DNA of 19,250 bases from JAYUHK01 sp043767025 (GTDB lineage Bacteria; Bacteroidota; Bacteroidia; Chitinophagales; Saprospiraceae). The notes beneath the pieces were generated by a model. The model saw only the letters and a program-made list of their open reading frames with translations, was not told the DNA's origin and ran no database searches. Of the stretch, positions 1 to 6,239 are shown in pieces; positions within the stretch are counted from its first letter, which is position 1, and each line of letters begins with the position of its first letter. The position numbers and the translations under genes are program-made. The stretch covers positions 1-19,250 of the forward strand of contig JAYUHK010000058.1 in assembly GCA_043767025.1 (NCBI GenBank), written 5' to 3'.

Positions 1-11
1 TTCTACAGAGC

Positions 12-66
12 ACTTGATTTTTTTGGTTACTTTTTTTATCAAGAAAAAAAGTGACAAAAACCAAGT
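12..66. terminator. long imperfect inverted repeat, probable terminator of an off-window gene
   Basis: Outer arms ACTTG (12-16) and CAAGT (62-66) enclose a stem in which positions 21-37 pair with 44-60. The innermost nine pairs are perfect (ACTTTTTTT with AAAAAAAGT) around the loop ATCAAG. One G-T wobble and one mismatch lie further out. The A and T tracts would let it end transcription in either direction. It lies 150 bp upstream of the first gene, so it more likely belongs to a gene left of the window. Similar A/T-tract hairpins are common between Bacteroidota genes, so it may also be one copy of a dispersed repeat; only one copy is seen here. Confidence 0.55.
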
Positions 67-216
67 AAATAGCTACAAAAACTAAATTCAAATGAACCAG
101 TTTAAAATCCTTGCGTAACATCAGTAAATAAGAGAAACTAAAAATCTCACGAAATCACCAGTTAAAAAAATTCTAATTTCTTTACCAAAAATGTCCGATA
201 TTGCACAAAAAAAATC

Positions 217-1227
217 ATGTTGAAAATTGATATGCACACGCATATTCTGCCTGCCGAACTGCCGAACTTTGCCCAAAAATTTGGTTATGGAGATTTTATT
301 CGCCTCCAACATCGGCGAGCGGGTTACGCCGACATGATGAAAGGCGACGTTTTTTTTCGAGAAATCGAGCAAAATTGTTGGGACGAAGCACTCCGAATCC
401 AACAATACGACGCTTTTCAGACACAAATTCAAGTCGTCTGCACCATTCCCGTACTTTTTTCTTATTGGGCAAAAGGACGGGATTGTTTGGAACTTTCGCA
501 GTTTCTCAACGACCACATCGCGGCACTCGTGGAGCAGCGACCGCGCCATTACATCGGCTTGGGGACGCTCCCGATGCAAGATACCGAGCTGGCTATCAAG
601 GAGTTAGAGCGATGCAAAGCCATCGGTTTGCGCGGTGTCCAGATTGGCACCAACGTCAATCAGTTGAACCTCAATGAAGCGCAATTTTATCCAATTTTTG
701 CTGCCTGCGCCGCTTTGGATATGTCCGTTTTTGTGCATCCTTGGGAAATGATGGGCGAGTCCGACATGAAACGCTATTGGCTTCCTTGGCTCGTCGGAAT
801 GCCCGCCGAAACCACGCGCGCCATTTGTGCCTTCATTTTTGGAGGTATTTTTGAGAAATTACCTCATTTGAGAGTCAATTTCGCCCACGCTGGCGGCTCT
901 TTTATCCCCACTATTGGGCGCATTGAGCATGGTTTCAACTGCCGTCCCGACTTGGTGGCTCTCGACAATCCCAAAAATCCGCGCGACTACATCGGAAAAT
1001 TTTGGATAGACAGCGCAACCCACGACCCGCAGTTGTTTCAGTATATTTTGAGCATCGTCGGCGACGAAAAAATTACGCTCGGCTCTGACTATCCATTTCC
1101 GCTCGGCGACCTCGAGATTGGGAGTTTTCTCGAAAAATTAAATTTGTCACAAAAAACGTTAGAAAATATTTTTTATAAAAATACTTTGGACTGGTTAGGA
1201 ATTAAAATATCTGATATTGTGACTTGA
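217..1227 (+). CDS. 2-amino-3-carboxymuconate-6-semialdehyde decarboxylase (ACMSD), amidohydrolase superfamily
   Basis: ACMSD removes CO2 from 2-amino-3-carboxymuconate semialdehyde, a breakdown product of tryptophan or 3-hydroxyanthranilate. This sends it toward 2-aminomuconate semialdehyde instead of quinolinate and NAD. The protein has 336 residues, the usual length, and resembles animal and bacterial ACMSD along its whole length. Visible metal ligands are His7 and His9 (the N-terminal H-x-H), His174 (FVHPWE), His224 (FAHAGG) and Asp291 (LGSDYPFPLG). Other family signatures are FSYWAK, GLGTLPMQ, GVQIGT and YWLPWLVGMPAETT. Arg48 and Arg243 fall where the substrate-carboxylate arginines are expected. 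There is no signal peptide, so it is cytoplasmic. The ATG at 217 begins directly with the metal motif; no ribosome binding site is visible. The stop lies 4 bp from the stop of the convergent epimerase gene. No other kynurenine-pathway gene is in the window. The family call is very secure; the exact substrate rests on homology. Confidence 0.93.
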   Translation: MLKIDMHTHILPAELPNFAQKFGYGDFIRLQHRRAGYADMMKGDVFFREIEQNCWDEALRIQQYDAFQTQIQVVCTIPVLFSYWAKGRDCLELSQFLNDHIAALVEQRPRHYIGLGTLPMQDTELAIKELERCKAIGLRGVQIGTNVNQLNLNEAQFYPIFAACAALDMSVFVHPWEMMGESDMKRYWLPWLVGMPAETTRAICAFIFGGIFEKLPHLRVNFAHAGGSFIPTIGRIEHGFNCRPDLVALDNPKNPRDYIGKFWIDSATHDPQLFQYILSIVGDEKITLGSDYPFPLGDLEIGSFLEKLNLSQKTLENIFYKNTLDWLGIKISDIVT

Positions 1228-1231
1228 TTTT

Positions 1232-2251
1232 TTACTTCAAACTGCATCCGATACCGTTTTTATTCGTAAAAATAGCTTTGCCAAAATCTAACGTGACTCC
1301 GCTCGCAGGGTCATTGCGGAGCAACAGTGCGCCGTCCATATCCACACAATCGAGCAGTGGAAGCAGGTGCGCAATCGCCGAAATACCAACCGAAGATTCG
1401 GTCATGCAGCCCACCATTACCCGCATATCGAGGCGGCGAGCCTCCGCAATCATACGCCTTGCAGGAGTCAAACCGCCGCATTTTACCAACTTGATATTGA
1501 TGCCGTGGAACCGGCGGTGGCACTTCACTACGTCTTGCTCCGTCCTGCAACTTTCGTCCGCCACGATGGGCAATTTACTTTTGGCAAACACTTCTTCCAT
1601 TTCTTCCCACGCCTCTGCTGCGAGTGGTTGCTCAATAAACTCAACATTCATCTGCTTCAAATACTTGGAGTTGTAAATTGTTTCCGCCACTGTCCAGCCA
1701 CAATTAGCATCTACGCGAAGCGCGGCAGAAGTATATTTTTTGAGGTTTTCGACAATTTCTAAATCATTTTGCGTTCCCAACTTTATTTTATAAATCGGAT
1801 TGGGTTGGGATTCTATCTTTGCCATCATTTCGTCCACAGTCCCAATTCCTATCGTAAAGTTAGACACGGGAAGTGGTCGCTTTGTAAGGCTCAAACCCCA
1901 AGCGGCGTAAAGTGGAAGTTGCAGCCGTTGCGCCCAAATATCGTGTGCAGCCTCATCGAGCGCGCAGCGCAAAAAAGGCAATTCAGAAAAATATTTTTGT
2001 AAAAAAAGTTGATAAAAATCTACTGGATTTTTTAGCGAATACGATTCTATTTGCGGACGCAATGCCTCTAATTCATTTTTCATCTCTGTCACATCAACGC
2101 CATAATATGAATGAGCGATAGCTTCTCCAAAACCCGAATATTTTCCGTCGGAAAGCTCTACAATCAGCGTCTGGCGGCGGTCGTAGCTGTCCCGTGCTAT
2201 TTTGAAAGGTTGAGCAAGTTCCAACTCGAATTGGTGCAGATGTAATTGCAT
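1232..2251 (-). CDS. dipeptide epimerase, enolase superfamily (L-Ala-D/L-Glu epimerase type)
   Basis: This family inverts the second residue of a dipeptide by proton exchange. The classical member turns L-Ala-D-Glu from murein recycling into L-Ala-L-Glu. The 339-residue protein carries the full enolase-superfamily active site: the K-x-K pair Lys155/Lys157 (YKIKLG), Mg2+ ligands Asp181 (RVDANCGW), Glu207 (EFIEQPL) and Asp232 (VADES), and the opposite catalytic Lys254 (NIKLVKCGG). The DMDG motif at 304-307 is typical of dipeptide epimerases and holds the substrate's amino group. No export signal is seen, so it is cytoplasmic. Characterised Bacteroidota relatives differ in dipeptide preference (hydrophobic or cationic dipeptides also occur), so specificity cannot be read with confidence. 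The gene is divergent from the secreted amidohydrolase, with 132 bp between their starts. No peptidase or peptide transporter gene adjoins it in the window. Confidence 0.9.
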   Translation of the reverse strand: MQLHLHQFELELAQPFKIARDSYDRRQTLIVELSDGKYSGFGEAIAHSYYGVDVTEMKNELEALRPQIESYSLKNPVDFYQLFLQKYFSELPFLRCALDEAAHDIWAQRLQLPLYAAWGLSLTKRPLPVSNFTIGIGTVDEMMAKIESQPNPIYKIKLGTQNDLEIVENLKKYTSAALRVDANCGWTVAETIYNSKYLKQMNVEFIEQPLAAEAWEEMEEVFAKSKLPIVADESCRTEQDVVKCHRRFHGINIKLVKCGGLTPARRMIAEARRLDMRVMVGCMTESSVGISAIAHLLPLLDCVDMDGALLLRNDPASGVTLDFGKAIFTNKNGIGCSLK

Positions 2252-2268
2252 AGATAATCGTTGTTTTT

Positions 2269-2302
2269 TTTGATACGATTTAATGATATATTAGTATATT
2301 TG
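2269..2302 (+). promoter_or_regulatory. candidate Bacteroidota-type promoter of the amidohydrolase gene
   Basis: A TATATTTG box (2295-2302) matches TAnnTTTG. A TTTG (2269-2272) lies 22 bp upstream as a possible -33 element. Transcription would start near 2309, about 75 nt before the ATG at 2384. The spacer is at the long end of the usual range. The box is followed by CGTTG, as at the 6205 box. Confidence 0.45.
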
Positions 2303-2383
2303 CGTTGTTCGGAACGCGTCCAAAATAAACTACGCATTTTTTTAGTCGCACTCCACATTCAGGTTACAAATATAACTTTCTTT

Positions 2384-5377
2384 ATGACGAAAATACTTTT
2401 TTTTCTTTTTGCGCTCTGTTGCGCCGTGAATTTTTCTTCGGCACAAACCCCGACTTTTCCCAACAACGGTCCAGCCGACCTTCGCGAAGGCTGCTACGCG
2501 CTTACCAACGCTGTGATTTTTAAAACTTTTCGTGAAAAAATATCCAACGCAACTCTTTTGATTCGGAACGGAAAAATTGAAAATATTGGGCAAAATATTA
2601 GTATTCCCAAAGATGCTATTGTAATAAACTTGAATGAAAAAATTATTTATCCATCTTTTGTAGATATGTATTCCGACTACGGAATGTCCGCAGCAAAGGC
2701 AGAAGGCTCGTCCCCCGCTCAACGTCCGCAAATGCTTTCCAACAAACGCGGAGCTTACGGCTGGAACGAAGCTCTAAAAACAGATTTTGAGGCATATAAA
2801 AACTTCAACACCCAACGCGAACAAGCCAAAGACTACCGCAATAGTGGGTTCGGAGCAGTTCTTACGCACCGTCAGGACGGTATTTCTCGCGGCACTGGCG
2901 CGCTGGTTGCGCTTGGCGAGCAACGCGAAAATTTGAGTATTTTTCAGTCGAGAGCGGCGCATTTTTTGTCGTTCCGAAAAGGCACTTCCACCCAAGATTA
3001 TCCGACTTCGCTGACGGGCTGCATTGCGCTGCTGCGCCAAACTTACTACGACGGACAATGGTACGCTGCGCAAGGAAAAAAAGAGGAAACCAACGTTTCG
3101 TTGGAGGCTTGGAACGCCGTGCAGTCGCTCCCACAAGTGTTTGAAGTAGGCGAAAAATTCGATATTCTCCGAATAGAAAAATTGGGTAAAGAGTTTGGTA
3201 AGCAGTATATCATAAAAGGAAATGGCGATGAATACCAACGATTAGATGTCGTAAAGGCGACTAAATCCCCAATTATTCTGGGTGTAAATTTTCCAGAAGC
3301 ATTAGAAGTAGAAGACCCTTACGATGCTCTGAATGTTTCGATAGCAGAGCTAAAACATTGGGAACTTGCCCCCAGCAACGCAGGACGATTGGCAAATGCA
3401 GGCATTGAAATTGCCTTCACGACAGCTGGATTGAAGAAACGAGAAGATTTTTTGAGCAATCTTCGCAAGGCGGTTGAGTACGGACTTTCGGAAGAAAACG
3501 CACTCAAAGCACTTACTTTTACGCCCGCCAAATTGCTCGGCGTAAGCGAGCAACTCGGAAGTTTGGAGGTAGGAAAAGTCGCTAATTTTATTGTCACGTC
3601 GGGCAATATTTTTTCTAAAGAAACAAAAATTTATCAAAATTGGGTACAAGGAAAATTATTTGTTATCAATGAACTTGTGACACAGGAAATTTTAGGTAAA
3701 TACAATCTGCAAGTCGCAACGTCCGCCTATCAAATCATCGCCAAAGGAAATGCCGAAAAACCAACTTTGACGCTTCGCAAACTCACAGACACGACCGACA
3801 GAAAAATAGACTGGACGCTGAAAGATGATTTGATTTCGCTCTCTTTCAATCCCGACGGCAAGCTCGGCGAACTGACTCGACTTTCTGGAACAGTCAATAA
3901 AGACCGATGGAGCGGGCGCGGAACCCTGCCAGACGGCACTTGGGCGGACTGGTCGGCAAGCCTCGCCACTGCTCCAAACAAAGAAGAAAAAAAGGACAGC
4001 GCAGCCACTAAACCTATGCCCGTTTTGGGCGAATTGACTTATCCGTTTGTGGCTTTTGGGCGACAAAAAATCCCAGTAGCTTCGACCGTTTTGTTCAAAA
4101 ATGCGACTGTTTGGACGAATGAAAAAGACGGAATTTTAAAAAATTGTGACATTTTAATCCAAAACGGGAAAATCAACAAAATTGGTAAAAATCTTACCGC
4201 GCCTGCCGACGCTGCGACGATAGACGGGACTGGCAAACACCTCACGGCTGGCATTATTGACGAACATTCGCACATCGCTATCAAAAACGGAGTCAATGAA
4301 GCCTCCCAAGAAAGTACGGCGGAAGTCCGCATGGGTGACGTTATTCAGCCCGAAGACATCAATATTTATCGCCAATTAGCGGGCGGCGTGACTACTTCAC
4401 ACATTTTGCACGGCTCCGCCAATCCTATTGGAGGGCAGACCGCGTTGATAAAACTGCGCTGGGGCTACCTTCCAGAGGCGATGAAAGTGGCTGGCGCAGA
4501 CGGTTTTATTAAGTTTGCGCTCGGCGAAAACGTCAAACATTCCAACTGGGGCGATACCTATACCGTCCGTTTTCCGCAAACTCGAATGGGCGTAGAGCAA
4601 GTTTTTGAAGATTATTTTGGGCGAGCAGAAGAATATCTGGCGGCAAAAAAAACTGGAAAAATACTCCGAAAAGATTTAGATATAGAAACCATTGCGGAGA
4701 TTTTGGAGGGAAAACGGTTCATCACTTGCCACAGTTATGTGCAGAGCGAAATCAATATGTTGATGCGGCTGGCGGAGCGTCACCGTTTCAAAGTCAATAC
4801 TTTTACACATATTTTGGAGGGCTACAAAGTGGCGGATAAAATGGCACAACACGGAGCGGCGGCTTCGACTTTTGCCGATTGGTGGGCGTATAAGTACGAA
4901 GTGATTGACGCTATCCCCTACAACGCCGCCCTGATGTATCGCCAAAAAGTACTGGTAGGCATCAACTCCGACGACGCTGAAATGGCGCGCCGCCTCAACC
5001 AAGAGGCAGCCAAAACAATACTTTACGGAAACGTTCCCGAAGAAGATGCGCTCAAATTCGTGACGCTCAATCCCGCTAAAATGCTGCACATTGACCAACA
5101 AACAGGCAGTATCAAAGAAGGAAAAGACGCAGATTTGGTGCTTTGGGACGCAGCACCGCTCTCCGTCTATGCCAAAGCGGAACTGACTTTTGTGGACGGA
5201 ATTAAATTTTTTGACCGTGCCGAAGACCAACAAATGCGAGTAGAATTGCGAAAAGAAAGAAACAGAATCATTCAAAAAATGATTTTGGTGAAAAAAAATG
5301 GCGGAGCGGTACAGCCCGTGCAACCCAAACCCAAAAAACTCTACCATTGTGACGACGTAGAGTGTGAAATATATTAA
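2384..5377 (+). CDS. secreted two-domain amidohydrolase (imidazolonepropionase-like), N-terminal domain degenerate
   Basis: The frame is open from 2261, but the ATG at 2384 starts a clean signal peptide (MTKILFFLFALCCAVNFSSA, cleavage before Gln21), giving 997 residues; the upstream 41 codons look non-coding. The mature protein holds two amidohydrolase domains in a row. In the second (about residues 575-970) all metal ligands are visible: His628/His630 (EHSH), His783 (CHSY), His809 (THILEG) and Asp863 (INSDDAE). It ends with the typical AKMLHIDQQTGSIKEGKDAD composite-sandwich strand. The first (about residues 30-440) keeps the fold signatures, such as LTFTPAKLLG and LGSLEVGKVANF. However, the HxH position reads Tyr96-Ser97-Asp98 and the late Asp is missing, so it is probably not catalytic. 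The substrate is unknown; relatives act on cyclic amides or peptides. An odd C-terminal tail (HCDDVECEIY) carries two Cys. Probably periplasmic, monocistronic. Confidence 0.88.
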   Translation: MTKILFFLFALCCAVNFSSAQTPTFPNNGPADLREGCYALTNAVIFKTFREKISNATLLIRNGKIENIGQNISIPKDAIVINLNEKIIYPSFVDMYSDYGMSAAKAEGSSPAQRPQMLSNKRGAYGWNEALKTDFEAYKNFNTQREQAKDYRNSGFGAVLTHRQDGISRGTGALVALGEQRENLSIFQSRAAHFLSFRKGTSTQDYPTSLTGCIALLRQTYYDGQWYAAQGKKEETNVSLEAWNAVQSLPQVFEVGEKFDILRIEKLGKEFGKQYIIKGNGDEYQRLDVVKATKSPIILGVNFPEALEVEDPYDALNVSIAELKHWELAPSNAGRLANAGIEIAFTTAGLKKREDFLSNLRKAVEYGLSEENALKALTFTPAKLLGVSEQLGSLEVGKVANFIVTSGNIFSKETKIYQNWVQGKLFVINELVTQEILGKYNLQVATSAYQIIAKGNAEKPTLTLRKLTDTTDRKIDWTLKDDLISLSFNPDGKLGELTRLSGTVNKDRWSGRGTLPDGTWADWSASLATAPNKEEKKDSAATKPMPVLGELTYPFVAFGRQKIPVASTVLFKNATVWTNEKDGILKNCDILIQNGKINKIGKNLTAPADAATIDGTGKHLTAGIIDEHSHIAIKNGVNEASQESTAEVRMGDVIQPEDINIYRQLAGGVTTSHILHGSANPIGGQTALIKLRWGYLPEAMKVAGADGFIKFALGENVKHSNWGDTYTVRFPQTRMGVEQVFEDYFGRAEEYLAAKKTGKILRKDLDIETIAEILEGKRFITCHSYVQSEINMLMRLAERHRFKVNTFTHILEGYKVADKMAQHGAAASTFADWWAYKYEVIDAIPYNAALMYRQKVLVGINSDDAEMARRLNQEAAKTILYGNVPEEDALKFVTLNPAKMLHIDQQTGSIKEGKDADLVLWDAAPLSVYAKAELTFVDGIKFFDRAEDQQMRVELRKERNRIIQKMILVKKNGGAVQPVQPKPKKLYHCDDVECEIY

Positions 5378-5379
5378 AA

Positions 5380-5408
5380 TTTTACAAAAAAAACAAAATA
5401 TGTGACAG
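5380..5408 (+). repeat. short post-stop repeat, copy 1 (A-tract plus TGTGACAG)
   Basis: TTTTAC, a run of eight A and then CAAAATATGTGACAG follow the amidohydrolase stop codon by 2 bp. Nearly the same string lies over and after the sigma-factor stop codon (17427-17457). It forms no obvious hairpin. Role unknown. Confidence 0.4.
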
Positions 5409-5498
5409 TTTAGGAATCATATTACAAAAGCGTAAAACTACTTTTTTACAAGAAAATAATTTTACGTCTTATTTCTTATATAAAAAATTACAGACATC

Positions 5499-5969
5499 TT
5501 GGAAAAGCAATTACAATTTATCCAGCAACCCAAAAACGGTACTTTAAGCATCGAACTTCCTGAATCTTGGAACGACAAAACGGTAGAAATACAGGTGACT
5601 TTACTTCCACGAGAGCCGAAAACACTGATTTTTGACCTCAAAGTAATGACCAACGGGCTGCTCTGGATGAGCGAGTCCGATGAAGTATGGACAGTCGGAA
5701 GCAAAAAATTTACCGCTCACAAAGAAGACTCCGTCACAGATATTGACTCTTTTTTTAGCTACGCCACGCTTGAGCAAGAGTGGCACGGCGAGATAGAAAA
5801 AGAAATTACGATGCGCTACAGTCAACTAAAAAATTATCTAAAAGCTAATTTTAGTGACATTCGGGCAATCAAAAGAAACAATAACTACCATAATATAGGG
5901 ATTTTTCTCGTCTGCCACACAAGCAAAGGCGACGAAATCATACTGACCACCACCGCCACAGAAACATAG
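5499..5969 (+). CDS. NuiA-like (nuclease A inhibitor family) protein with an extra N-terminal module
   Basis: The 156-residue protein lacks a signal peptide. Residues about 44-156 resemble NuiA, the cyanobacterial protein that binds and blocks the sugar-non-specific nuclease NucA. Cues are GLLWMSESD (53-61), DSFFSYATLEQEWHGEIEKE (83-102), the helix YSQLKNYLKANFSDI (107-121), and a final pair of strands ending in TTTATET. Residues 1-38 (FIQQPKNGTLSIELPESWND and onward) form a short strand-rich module. It resembles small Bacteroidota and cyanobacterial antitoxin-like proteins; that comparison is from memory and weak. The only good start is TTG at 5499: an in-frame stop lies at 5481, and the first ATG would be Met50, inside the conserved part. 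No NucA-type nuclease gene is next to it, so its target is unknown. A hairpin at 6039-6085 probably ends the transcript. Confidence 0.68.
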   Translation: MEKQLQFIQQPKNGTLSIELPESWNDKTVEIQVTLLPREPKTLIFDLKVMTNGLLWMSESDEVWTVGSKKFTAHKEDSVTDIDSFFSYATLEQEWHGEIEKEITMRYSQLKNYLKANFSDIRAIKRNNNYHNIGIFLVCHTSKGDEIILTTTATET

Positions 5970-6038
5970 TTTTTATGGAAAGAGATTTACGGACGAACAG
6001 CAAATGAAATGCAAAAATGCGAAAACGCAGTTTGTTGC

Positions 6039-6085
6039 AAGTTACCGACACCTTAAAGATGTCTGTAACTTCGCTTCATTTTTTT
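6039..6085 (+). terminator. hairpin followed by T-run, probable terminator of the NuiA-like gene
   Basis: Arms 6039-6052 and 6058-6071 (AAGTTACCGACACC with GATGTCTGTAACTT) pair at 12 of 14 positions around the loop TTAAA. Seven T follow at 6079-6085 after a short gap. The hairpin begins 70 bp past the stop codon. The spaced T-run makes it less than ideal; a smaller hairpin (TGCG-AAAA-CGCA, 6018-6029) lies just before it. Confidence 0.5.
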
Positions 6086-6159
6086 GAGGCACAATGCAGC
6101 GTGTTGAAAAGAAAAAATAACGCAGTGATTAGATAAATATAGCGAAAAAAATGGGTAAT

Positions 6160-6181
6160 TTATTTTAGATGCGTTCCTAAT
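6160..6181 (+). repeat. single-arm copy of the 15183-15231 palindrome
   Basis: The 22 bases TTATTTTAGATGCG + TTCCTAAT match the right arm of the perfect palindrome at 15209-15231 with two changes (GCG for ACA). The partner arm is not present here. The 3' end touches the TTTG -33 box of the promoter that precedes the FG-GAP lipoprotein genes, so it could be a binding site rather than a mobile remnant. Confidence 0.5.
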
Positions 6182-6212
6182 TTGTAAATTTGGATAAAAA
6201 TAGATAATTTTG
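6181..6212 (+). promoter_or_regulatory. candidate promoter of the tandem FG-GAP lipoprotein operon
   Basis: TTTG (6181-6184), a 20-bp spacer and TAATTTTG (6205-6212) fit the Bacteroidota promoter form well. The start of transcription would be just before the ATG at 6240, giving a leader of about 20 nt. A second overlapping box, TAAATTTG (6185-6192), has no clear -33 partner. The repeat arm at 6160-6181 abuts the -33 element. Confidence 0.55.
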
Positions 6213-6239
6213 CGTTGCGTTTTTTCGCAATTCGATAAC

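Noticed and set aside
1195..1211. TTAGGAATTAAAATATC resembling the palindrome arm
   Set aside because: It is inside the coding end of the ACMSD gene (LGIKIS) and the match is limited to TTAGGAAT plus A/T-rich bases. Other TTAGGAA words at 5409 and 16704 are likewise too short to be meaningful.
1224..1762. Two plus-strand frames of 131-150 codons
   Set aside because: They overlap the epimerase gene in antisense, where the active-site residues confirm the minus frame.
2261..2383. N-terminal extension of the amidohydrolase frame
   Set aside because: It would start at TTG, cover the predicted promoter box, and bury the clean signal peptide that begins at the ATG at 2384.
4676..5347. 223-codon open frame on the minus strand
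   Set aside because: Antisense to the catalytic half of the amidohydrolase, whose conserved residues prove the plus frame. The minus translation shows no recognisable family.
6210..6239. N-terminal extension of the first lipoprotein from TTG
   Set aside because: The TTG is part of the TAATTTTG -7 box, and the ATG at 6240 begins an ordinary lipoprotein signal.
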